From positions 1 to 64,000 of the forward strand of contig JAAZCQ010000017.1 in assembly GCA_012513225.1 (NCBI GenBank): DNA of 64,000 nucleotides, in the 5' to 3' direction. The DNA comes from Erysipelotrichaceae bacterium. Its GTDB lineage: Bacteria > Bacillota_I > Bacilli_A > Erysipelotrichales > Erysipelotrichaceae. The notes beneath the pieces are model-generated. The model ran no database searches and was not told the origin of the DNA. It was given only the letters and a program-made list of their open reading frames with translations. A program made the position numbers and the translations under genes. This document shows positions 56,936 to 64,000 of the stretch, piece by piece (within the stretch, counting starts at the first letter, position 1; each line of letters starts with the position of its first letter).

Positions 56936-58117
56936 TTATACATCATTATTATTTTCATCTTCAAATATTTCTAGGCTTCTATCAAGAATATTATTCATAT
57001 ATGCAATAGTAGTACCATAATTTGTAAAAGGTATGCCCGCATCTATAGAACTTTTCATTCTATATAATACTTCTCTTTCATTAAGCATACAGCCTCCACA
57101 ATGTATAATAAGTGAATACTTTGATAAATCTTCAGGAAAACTAAGTCCAGAACTTGTTTCTATATTAATATTTTTATTTGTATAAGATCTTAACCATTTA
57201 GGAATTTTCACACTCCCTATATCTTCACATTGTTTATGATGAGTACATCCTTCTGATATTAAAACTATATCATTATCTTTTAAAGACTCTATACTTCTTA
57301 CACCCTTTACTGCAGTATCTAAAAAGCCTTTATATCTTGCCATAAGTATTGAAAAAGAAGTAAGTAAAATATCACTAGGAACATCTTTTGAAACACTTTT
57401 AAAAACTTTGCTATCTGTTATAACTAGCTTTGGTTTAGTTTTTAAATTATTTAAAGTATCCTTAATTTTATCTTCTTGAATAACTATACAACAAGCATTA
57501 ACATCCAATATATCTCTAATTGTTAAAACTTGAGGTAATATCAATCTACCCTTAGGAGCACTCTCATCTATAGGAGTAACTAAAATAATCGTATCTTTAC
57601 TCTCTATTAAATCAGCAACAATTTTTTTATCATTAATTTTAACTAGAGTACCAATCTTTTCTTTTAACTCTTCTATGCCTTCTTTTGTAGTACTACTAAC
57701 TCTAATTTCTATTTCATCAATAGTACTAATATCAGCCTTATTATTAACTATTAAATATGGAATCTCTTTTTTAATAAATAAATCGATTAACTCTTTATCT
57801 ATATCTGTAATACCAAACTCATCAATTACAAGTATTGCAATATCACTTCTATTTAAAATTTGTTTAGTCTTTTTTATTCTTAAACTACCAAGCATTCCTT
57901 CATCATCAATACCAGGAGTATCTATTATAACTACAGGTCCAATAGGTAAAAGCTCCATAGATTTACTAACTGGATCAGTAGTAGTACCTTTTATATCAGA
58001 TACGATTGATAATTCTTGATTAGTTATAGCATTTACTAAGCTAGATTTACCAACATTTCTCTTTCCGAAAAAAGCAATATGTACCCTATTAGCATTTGGT
58101 GTGTTATTTAAACTCAT
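56936..58117 (-). CDS. hydF: [FeFe] hydrogenase maturation GTPase HydF
   Basis: The 393-residue scaffold protein carries the 2Fe subcluster to apo-hydrogenase. The N-terminal GTPase domain has GKRNVGKSSLVNAI (P-loop), IKGTTTDPVSK (switch I Thr), DTPG and NKAD. The C-terminal cluster-binding cysteines are in EGCTHHKQC and HCGGCML, with the HydF spacing C-x-H...C-x-x-C. All needed residues are present. It follows hydG with a 2-base gap. The ribosome site (AGGTTTTA) is weak, which fits coupled translation. Confidence 0.96.
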   Translation of the reverse strand: MSLNNTPNANRVHIAFFGKRNVGKSSLVNAITNQELSIVSDIKGTTTDPVSKSMELLPIGPVVIIDTPGIDDEGMLGSLRIKKTKQILNRSDIAILVIDEFGITDIDKELIDLFIKKEIPYLIVNNKADISTIDEIEIRVSSTTKEGIEELKEKIGTLVKINDKKIVADLIESKDTIILVTPIDESAPKGRLILPQVLTIRDILDVNACCIVIQEDKIKDTLNNLKTKPKLVITDSKVFKSVSKDVPSDILLTSFSILMARYKGFLDTAVKGVRSIESLKDNDIVLISEGCTHHKQCEDIGSVKIPKWLRSYTNKNINIETSSGLSFPEDLSKYSLIIHCGGCMLNEREVLYRMKSSIDAGIPFTNYGTTIAYMNNILDRSLEIFEDENNNDV

Positions 58118-58119
58118 AA

Positions 58120-59565
58120 TTAAAACCTAAAGTTTCTTTTTCCTTCCTCTATTTTTTTCAAGTTATTTTCACATACTTCTCTAGCTTTTAAATTAGGAAT
58201 GTTTGCAAGTTCTTCTTCAATAATTTTTTCACCAATTTTAACAGTTTCTTCACTTGCATAATCCATTAAAAATTCTTTTAATGTCATTAATGCATTAGGA
58301 TGACAACAATTTTGGATTTGCCCTGTTTTTGCAAGAGACATAAATCTATCTCCTGTTCTTCCTTCTATATAACATGCAGTACAAAATGAAGGAATATGAT
58401 TTAATTTCATTAACCAATTCACAACTTCATCTAAGGTTCTTTGATCAGAAACATCAAATTGTTCTGTATCTGTAGGTCTTATTTCATCAGTATAACCACC
58501 TACACTAGTACGAGAAGCACCACTAATTTGAGAAACACCTAACTCTAAACATTTTTCTCTTACTTCTTGTGATTCTCTTGTTGAAATTATCATTCCAGTA
58601 TAAGGAACAGCTATTCTAATTAAAGCACATATTTTTTGAAATATTTCATCACTTATACCATTATCAAAAACTTCAGGATCAATATCAGAAGCTCTTTTAA
58701 TTCTAGGTACACTTATTGTATGTGGACCAACATTAAACAGTGCTTCTAAATGTTCTGCATGCATTAATAAACCAGCAAATTCATACTTATACTTTTCTAA
58801 TCCAAATAAAACTCCTATTCCAACATCATCAATTCCTGCTTCCATAGCTCTATCCATCGCAGTTGTATGATAATCATAATTGTGTTTTGGACCTGTTGGA
58901 TGTAATTGTTTATAACTTTCTTTATGATATGTTTCTTGAAAAAGTATATATGTACCAATACCAGCATCTTTTAGTTTTTTATAATCTTCAACTGTAGTTG
59001 CAGCAATATTTACATTTACTCTTCTAATATCACCATTTTTATGTTTTATAGAATATATAGTTTTAATACTTTCTAAAATATATTCAATTGGATTATTAAC
59101 TGGATCTTCCCCTGCTTCAAGAGCTAATCTTTTATGACCCATATCTTGAAGTGCAATTACTTCATTTTTTATTTCTTCTTGACTAAGTTTTTTTCTTGCA
59201 ATATTCTTATTTTTTGCATGATAAGGACAGTAAACACAACCATTTACACAATAGTTAGATAAGTATAAAGGTGCAAACATTACAATTCTATTTCCATATA
59301 TTGCATGTTTAATTTCTTTTGCAAGTTTATACATTTCTTCTACTTTTTCTTCATTGTCACACGCAAGTAAAACAGATGCTTCCCTATGATTTAACCCAGC
59401 ACAGGTAATATTTTTCCCGTTTTTTTGTACTCTTGCTTTTTCTAGTATGGAATCAATTAATTCCATGTTGTTTTTGTTTTTTTCAGCATACTCAAGTGTG
59501 TCTAATATTTCTTGGTCATTAATAAAGTTGTTTGGATCTAAAGAATTTAAATCATATTGATACAT
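58120..59565 (-). CDS. hydG: [FeFe] hydrogenase maturase HydG (tyrosine lyase)
   Basis: The 481-residue radical SAM enzyme makes CO and cyanide from tyrosine. It has the SAM-cluster motif CVNGCVYC (about residue 88), the ThiH-like barrel, and the C-terminal dangler-cluster segment with FCTACYIEGRTGDRFM and QNCCHPNA. The start is ATG 59565 after AAGGAGG; the longer frame to 59634 would reach into hydE without a ribosome site. It overlaps hydE by 14 bases. Confidence 0.96.
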   Translation of the reverse strand: MYQYDLNSLDPNNFINDQEILDTLEYAEKNKNNMELIDSILEKARVQKNGKNITCAGLNHREASVLLACDNEEKVEEMYKLAKEIKHAIYGNRIVMFAPLYLSNYCVNGCVYCPYHAKNKNIARKKLSQEEIKNEVIALQDMGHKRLALEAGEDPVNNPIEYILESIKTIYSIKHKNGDIRRVNVNIAATTVEDYKKLKDAGIGTYILFQETYHKESYKQLHPTGPKHNYDYHTTAMDRAMEAGIDDVGIGVLFGLEKYKYEFAGLLMHAEHLEALFNVGPHTISVPRIKRASDIDPEVFDNGISDEIFQKICALIRIAVPYTGMIISTRESQEVREKCLELGVSQISGASRTSVGGYTDEIRPTDTEQFDVSDQRTLDEVVNWLMKLNHIPSFCTACYIEGRTGDRFMSLAKTGQIQNCCHPNALMTLKEFLMDYASEETVKIGEKIIEEELANIPNLKAREVCENNLKKIEEGKRNFRF

Positions 59566-60604
59566 TGTCTTCCTCCTTATAATCTCCTCTATCAACCACA
59601 ACTTTATAACCAATTGATTCCATTTGATTAACAAGTTGTTTAAGGTTCTCTGCAGCTTCTAGTTCACAGCTTAGTTTATTGTTATAAAGCATGTATTTAT
59701 CTCTGACACTACTAGGTGATAAGTTTGGCATAATTACATTACATCCAATTAATATTCCCTTGTCTTTTGCATTTACATCTAAAGTGCTTAATGCAGTAGT
59801 CGCTGGTAATAAAACTCTTGGTAATAGTAATCTAACTATTGCTAATAGAAATAGTGTTAATTCTATATCTCCTGCTTTACTATCTTTAAATGGTGTATCT
59901 AAATGTGGAATAAATGGTCCTATACCAACCATCTCTGGATTTAACTCTTTAAGAAATAATAAATCTTCAACTATATTTTCTATTGTTTGAAATGGAGATC
60001 CTACCATAAACCCAGCACCAGTTTGAAATCCAATTTCTTTTAAGTCATATAAACATTGTTTTCTATTTTCTATTGTTAATTCTTTAGGATGTAATTTACT
60101 ATAATGCTTATCATTTATAGATTCATGTCTTAATAAATATCTATTTGCTTTAGCATCATATAACTTTTGATAACTTTCTTTACTTCTTTCACCAAATGAT
60201 AATGTAATAGCACAATCAGGATATTTATTATGAATATTTTTAATAATTTTTACCAAAATCTCATCTGTAAAATATGGGTCTTCACCTGATTGTAATACAA
60301 ATGTTCTAAAACCTAGATTATAACCAATATCACAACATTCATATATTTCACTTTCACTTAATCTATACCTACTTGCATTTTTATTACTTTTTCTAATACC
60401 ACAATATAGACAATCATTTTTACAATAATTTGATACTTCTATTAAGCCTCTAATGTAAATATCTTTTTGATATATTTTATTTCTTGTATCATTAGCTTTT
60501 TCAAAAACATAGTTACTTATCTCTTTATAATTTTCAATCAACAATAAAAGTTCATCTTTATTAAGATTGTTATTATTATAGAGTTTATCAACAAGTTCTT
60601 TCAT
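59552..60604 (-). CDS. hydE: [FeFe] hydrogenase maturase HydE
   Basis: The 350-residue radical SAM enzyme helps make the dithiomethylamine bridge of the H-cluster. The SAM motif is CKNDCLYCG (about residue 55), followed by GYNLGFRTFVLQSGEDPYF and MVGIGPFIPH. The start is ATG 60604 after GGGAG; codons upstream in that frame run through the leader hairpin. It is the first gene of hydE-hydG-hydF-TM1266. A strong promoter and a candidate attenuator precede it (60617-60739). Confidence 0.95.
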   Translation of the reverse strand: MKELVDKLYNNNNLNKDELLLLIENYKEISNYVFEKANDTRNKIYQKDIYIRGLIEVSNYCKNDCLYCGIRKSNKNASRYRLSESEIYECCDIGYNLGFRTFVLQSGEDPYFTDEILVKIIKNIHNKYPDCAITLSFGERSKESYQKLYDAKANRYLLRHESINDKHYSKLHPKELTIENRKQCLYDLKEIGFQTGAGFMVGSPFQTIENIVEDLLFLKELNPEMVGIGPFIPHLDTPFKDSKAGDIELTLFLLAIVRLLLPRVLLPATTALSTLDVNAKDKGILIGCNVIMPNLSPSSVRDKYMLYNNKLSCELEAAENLKQLVNQMESIGYKVVVDRGDYKEEDNVSI

Positions 60605-60616
60605 AAGGCTCCCTAT

Positions 60617-60703
60617 AAAAAAATCCCGTGCAAGATGCACAGGACTTATCCTTTTGTTATCTTGCGACTTTTGACTCAGATTTATCTTTGTCATTAGAAC
60701 ACT
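60617..60703 (-). promoter_or_regulatory. hydE leader with candidate transcription attenuator
   Basis: On the minus strand, TCCTGTGCA-TCT-TGCACGGGA and seven T form a terminator (about 60644-60617) that ends only 13 bases before the hydE ATG. Upstream, GCAAGAT (60665-60659) is exactly complementary to ATCTTGC (60636-60630) in the loop and descending arm of that terminator, so a competing antiterminator can form. The leader is about 100 bases. No known riboswitch class is recognised. Confidence 0.6.
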
Positions 60704-60711
60704 ACAAATTT

Positions 60712-60739
60712 ATTATATAGGAATATGTGAATATGTAAA
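60712..60739 (-). promoter_or_regulatory. Promoter of the hyd operon
   Basis: TTTACA (60739-60734), a 16-base spacer and a perfect TATAAT (60717-60712) on the minus strand. Transcription should start near 60704. Confidence 0.8.
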
Positions 60740-60810
60740 CAAGATTATAAAATAATTATGTACAATTAATAATTTGTATTAAAATATAAATGTATTATAA
60801 GGAGAATATT

Positions 60811-61536
60811 ATGCTTACTATTTCACACTTAACAAAACATTATAAAGGTAGTAATAAAGGTATTACTGATTTAAGTTTAAATATTGAAGCACAAGATATA
60901 TATGGTTTTATTGGACATAATGGAGCAGGTAAAACAACAACATTAAAATGTATAGCTGGTATCCATGGATTTGACTCTGGAACAATTATAATTGATGGGA
61001 TTGATATAAGTAAAAATCCTATAGAAGCAAAAAAAAGATTTGCCTATATACCTGATAATCCTGATTTATATGAATACCTTACTGGTATTCAATATTTAAA
61101 TTTTATTGCAGATATCTTTAAAATTGAAAAAGAAGAAAGAACTAAACAAATAAAAAATTATTCTAACCAATTTGAATTAACTTCTTCTTTAGGAGATTTA
61201 ATATCGACCTATTCTCATGGAATGAAACAAAAGCTTGTAATTATTGCAGCACTAATACATCAACCTAAATTACTAATATTGGATGAACCATTTGTTGGCT
61301 TAGATCCAAAATCAACAGTAATTTTAAAAGAAATAATGAATAATATTTGCCTTAATGGTGGAGCCATATTTTTTTCAACTCATATTCTTGATGTTGCAGA
61401 AAAACTATGTAATAAAATTGCGATTATTAAAGATGGTAAACTAGTTATTTCAACAAATATAGAACAAGTAGTAAATTCAGGTATGTCTTTAGAATCTATG
61501 TTTATGGAGGTTTTAAAAGATGATGTCTCAAATTAG
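60811..61536 (+). CDS. ABC transporter ATP-binding protein
   Basis: The 241-residue subunit starts at ATG 60811 after AAGGAG; the seven codons upstream lack a site. It has Walker A GHNGAGKTT, Q-loop region YIPDNPDLYEYL, the signature TYSHGMKQK, Walker B LLILDEPFVGLD and the H-switch FFSTHILD. It energises the membrane subunit encoded immediately after it, with a 17-base overlap. The similarity is to exporter-type (EcsA/YthP-like) ATPases. The substrate is unknown. Confidence 0.93.
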   Translation: MLTISHLTKHYKGSNKGITDLSLNIEAQDIYGFIGHNGAGKTTTLKCIAGIHGFDSGTIIIDGIDISKNPIEAKKRFAYIPDNPDLYEYLTGIQYLNFIADIFKIEKEERTKQIKNYSNQFELTSSLGDLISTYSHGMKQKLVIIAALIHQPKLLILDEPFVGLDPKSTVILKEIMNNICLNGGAIFFSTHILDVAEKLCNKIAIIKDGKLVISTNIEQVVNSGMSLESMFMEVLKDDVSN

Positions 61537-63106
61537 TACTTTATCAAAATTAGAACTAATTAATTTATTTGGTTTTAATGTATTTAGATATAACAAAGAT
61601 AAAAAAGCAAAAAGAAAATCTTATTATTTAATATTTACTTATATACTTTTAATTGCTTTCTTATTTTCTTATGTTGTAGGATTTTCATATGGACTAATAC
61701 AAATAGGACAATACAGTATTCTTCCTGCTTATATTATTACTATAATCAGTTTAATAATATTATTTTTTGATATTTTTAAAATTGAAGGAGTACTTTTTAG
61801 TAGACAAGGATATGAGATATTATCACCTTTACCAATATATACACATGTAATTGTAATTAGTAGATTTATATCAATGTATGTTGAAAATATAATTATCTCG
61901 TGTTTAATTTTACTTCCTGGATTATTTGTATATGGATATTTAATTAAGCCTGATTTAATATTTTATTTTCTCTTTTTATTCAGTGTATTTTTTATACCAT
62001 TAATACCTATGGCGTTATCTATATTTATTGGTACTATAATAACTGGAATTTCTTCTAGAATAAAACATAAAAATTTTGTATCTATATTTTTATCAATATC
62101 TGTTTCTTTGTTTATAATTTTTACATCTTCAAAATTTTCTTCTTCAACTTCAGATATAACTATAGAAATGCTTACAAATTTATCAGATACTATAATGAAT
62201 ATTTTAAAAAAATTATATCCTTTTGCGGTATGGCTAGGCTTTTCTATAATAAACAAAGATATTATTACTTGGTTTTTATGTATTAGTATTTCTTTAATAA
62301 TTATTGTCTTAGTATTATTAATTGTTTCAAAGTTTTTTCAAATAATTTATAAAAATCTTTATAGTACTTATACTAAAAATAATTATAAAATTGGTTCATT
62401 AAAAAAAGAATCCATTTTATTTACTTTAACTATGCGTGAATTTAGGCGTTATTTTTCTTCAAGTATTTATGTTACAAATACAATAATATCTCCAATAATG
62501 GCATTAGGATTTTCAATAGCAATCTATTATTTTGGATTTGAAGTTATTTTTTCTCAATATGAATATCATAATTTAGCATTAGATTTAATTCCCTTTATAT
62601 TTGCAGGAGCATTTTGCATGATGAATACTACTGCAACATCTATTTCATTAGAAGGAAAAAACTGGTGGATTTTAAAAAGTCTTCCTTTAACAACAAAAGA
62701 AATTTTAGATGCAAAAATATTAATGAATTTAATTTTATACCTTCCATTTTTCATAGTTTCTCAAATATTTCTAATTCTAGCATTAACACCAAATCTATTA
62801 GATTTATTATGGCTTGTTTTAATACCTACTTGTTTAATCTTACTCTCATGTGTATTAGGAATTAGTATCAATTTAAAGTTTCCTGTATTTAATTGGAAAA
62901 ATGAAGTAAGCATTGTTAAACAAAGTACTTCATCTTTATTTACAGGAATGGGTGGATTGTTTATTTCAATTATATTTATAATATTATTATTTATTGTTCC
63001 AAATAATTATACAATCTTTATAAAAATAGCATTTTGTATTTTTACTCTTATAATCGCAGTTATCTTATATTTTAAAAATAATCAAACTGACTTAAAAGAA
63101 ATATAA
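61520..63106 (+). CDS. ABC transporter permease (ABC-2-like)
   Basis: The 528-residue protein has about twelve membrane helices, two similar halves with large loops, and a charged N-terminus (YNKDKKAKRKSYY) as in Firmicute exporter permeases. It has no other motif that names a cargo. GGAGG precedes the ATG, with a second ATG next to it. It forms a two-gene operon with the ATPase and ends at a bidirectional terminator (63105-63146). Export of a lipid, peptide or lantibiotic-type molecule is possible, but not shown. Confidence 0.85.
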   Translation: MMSQISTLSKLELINLFGFNVFRYNKDKKAKRKSYYLIFTYILLIAFLFSYVVGFSYGLIQIGQYSILPAYIITIISLIILFFDIFKIEGVLFSRQGYEILSPLPIYTHVIVISRFISMYVENIIISCLILLPGLFVYGYLIKPDLIFYFLFLFSVFFIPLIPMALSIFIGTIITGISSRIKHKNFVSIFLSISVSLFIIFTSSKFSSSTSDITIEMLTNLSDTIMNILKKLYPFAVWLGFSIINKDIITWFLCISISLIIIVLVLLIVSKFFQIIYKNLYSTYTKNNYKIGSLKKESILFTLTMREFRRYFSSSIYVTNTIISPIMALGFSIAIYYFGFEVIFSQYEYHNLALDLIPFIFAGAFCMMNTTATSISLEGKNWWILKSLPLTTKEILDAKILMNLILYLPFFIVSQIFLILALTPNLLDLLWLVLIPTCLILLSCVLGISINLKFPVFNWKNEVSIVKQSTSSLFTGMGGLFISIIFIILLFIVPNNYTIFIKIAFCIFTLIIAVILYFKNNQTDLKEI

Positions 63107-63146
63107 AAAAACTATAACTTTAATTACACAAATAGTTATAGTTTTT
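63105..63146. terminator. Bidirectional terminator between the permease and the reductase gene
   Basis: AAAAAACTATAACT (63105-63118) and AGTTATAGTTTTTT (63133-63146) pair perfectly. Confidence 0.88.
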
Positions 63147-63152
63147 TCTTTT

Positions 63153-64000
63153 CTAGATAAATAAGTTCATATTTGAATTATCATTATCATTTAACATTGT
63201 TGCAACTCCACCAACTTCAACTCCATCAATTAACTCTTCTTTGCTTATACCCATAACATCCATAGACATTTGGCATGCTACTATTCTAACTCCAGAGTCT
63301 AATGCTTCTTTAATGAGTTCTTCTAATGAAGATATTCCTTTATCCTTCATTACTTTTCTCATCATTTTAGAGCCCATTCCACCAAAATTCATTTTTGATA
63401 AAGATAATTTTTGTGATCCTTTAGGAAGCATAAATCCAAACATTTTTCCCATTAGATCTTTTTCTTTATTAACAACTTCAGGTTTTCTAAGAATACTTAA
63501 TCCCCAGAAAGTGAAAAACATATTTACTTTATTTCCCATTGCAACACTACCATTTGCAATAATAAATGCTGCAATTGCTTTATCTAAATCACCATCAAAG
63601 ACTATCATTGTTTTTTCTTTTACAACATCTTTTACTGGTTTTTCTATTGCAGTTTTTCCTTTTTGTACTACTGCTGTATAAACACCTTTACTATCTTCTT
63701 TAGATACTAATATATTGCCTGTATTTAAACACCAACTATCAATATCTCTTATAAATCCAGGATCACTTGCTTTAATAACAAGAGTATCTCCTTCATCTAA
63801 TTCAGTTATTTTTTTTGAAACACTTACAATTGGACCTGGGCAACTTAATCCACAAACATCAAGATTTATTTCTTTTGCTTCTATAGAGCTGTGCCTGGGA
63901 AGCTTATCTTGATCCACATGTATTTCAATTACATCTTGTCCTTTATCATAAGTCATATCTTGATAAGTTCTATAACCTCCAAGGAAGTTTTTAACATTAT
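63153..64000 (-). CDS. C-terminal part of a CoA-disulfide-reductase-like protein (rhodanese tail, TusA, DsrE)
   Basis: The frame is open to the window edge, so the gene is partial (its 5' part lies beyond 64000). The visible part begins with the last residues of a rhodanese domain (NVKNFLGGYRTYQ), then a TusA domain with the active CGLSCPGPIV, and a DsrE/F-like domain (IVFDGDLDKAIAAFIIANG, then MFFTFWGLSILRK and ACQMSMDVMGI). Such domains follow a FAD/NAD module in multi-domain CoA- or persulfide reductases of anaerobes, which handle sulfur trafficking. An internal ATG at 63956 is not a start. Confidence 0.88.
   Translation of the reverse strand, partial: NVKNFLGGYRTYQDMTYDKGQDVIEIHVDQDKLPRHSSIEAKEINLDVCGLSCPGPIVSVSKKITELDEGDTLVIKASDPGFIRDIDSWCLNTGNILVSKEDSKGVYTAVVQKGKTAIEKPVKDVVKEKTMIVFDGDLDKAIAAFIIANGSVAMGNKVNMFFTFWGLSILRKPEVVNKEKDLMGKMFGFMLPKGSQKLSLSKMNFGGMGSKMMRKVMKDKGISSLEELIKEALDSGVRIVACQMSMDVMGISKEELIDGVEVGGVATMLNDNDNSNMNLFI

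Noticed and set aside
57675-58019. Plus-strand 114-codon frame
   Set aside because: It is antisense to the hydF GTPase domain and has no start signal.
60617-60703. Known riboswitch (SAM, c-di-GMP, THF, cobalamin) before hydE
   Set aside because: None of the conserved core sequences I know for these classes is present, so it is listed only as an attenuator-like leader.

Overview
The window is strongly AT-rich and looks like a low-GC Gram-positive lineage. It carries ComFA/ComFC, a T-box-controlled lysS, a release factor 2 gene with programmed frameshifting, many lipoproteins, PTS sugar genes and intrinsic terminators with long T-runs. RF2 is present and UGA is used as a stop codon (secA end, zero frame of prfB), so the Mycoplasma/Spiroplasma code (UGA = Trp) does not apply. 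Anaerobic traits (HydE/HydG/HydF, AmmeMemoRadiSam, a TusA/DsrE-containing disulfide reductase) and the base composition suggest a fermentative Bacillota or early-branching Mycoplasmatota-like organism (Erysipelotrichia, Haloplasma or Izemoplasma type). That placement is inference; there is no rRNA gene to test it.

Layout. 0.1-5.8 kb (minus): a run of overlapping genes with a CBS protein, an S66 peptidase, a nicotinamidase-like hydrolase, a MEMO-AMMECR1 fusion, its radical SAM partner, an HD-type alarmone-hydrolase-like protein and a DMT exporter. 5.9 kb: tRNA-Ser(GGA). 6.3-10.6 kb: accessory stretch with lipoproteins, a lipoprotein gene with an in-frame TAA, a decayed GH78 rhamnosidase and a DUF2249-CMD protein. 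10.7-16.5 kb: housekeeping genes (HAD phosphatase, PepV, ExoA, Xaa-Pro peptidase) plus a degenerate amidase. 16.6-18.7 kb: a full-length P-type ATPase homologue that has lost every catalytic motif. 18.7-30 kb: yaaA, nudC, secA-prfB, comFA-comFC, ispD, a lipoprotein, a histidine phosphatase and two NimA-like flavoproteins. 30-34.4 kb: manA, a 6-phospho-beta-glucosidase and its frameshifted PRD-type regulator. 34.7-45 kb: tag, then a plastic accessory zone: a truncated lipoprotein duplicate beside a less AT-rich segment, an unknown two-gene cassette, an internally deleted rtcB, an autoregulated XRE/membrane-protein operon, a decayed OLD-type nuclease and an intact pair of DUF262 (GmrSD-like) genes. 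45-50.6 kb: T-box-lysS, dusB, hslO and a GH2 hydrolase. 50.8-56.6 kb: beta-glucoside operon (RpiR regulator, GH1, PTS IIC, GH1) and a SIS protein. 56.6-60.7 kb: hydE-hydG-hydF-TM1266 behind a strong promoter and a candidate attenuator. 60.8-63.1 kb: ABC exporter pair. Right edge: C-terminal part of a CoA-disulfide-reductase-like protein.

How the genes work together. The hyd operon matures an [FeFe] hydrogenase whose structural gene lies outside the window. Three GH1 enzymes, one GH2, one PTS IIC and ManA feed plant or host glycosides into glycolysis; two GH1 proteins have the phospho-glucosidase signature and one has the signature for free glucosides. SecA/prfB, lysS/dusB/hslO and the peptidases are core functions. 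The most notable unexplained items are the catalytically dead P-type ATPase, the hydE leader, the DUF262 pair in what looks like a decaying defence zone, and several genes caught in the process of inactivation.
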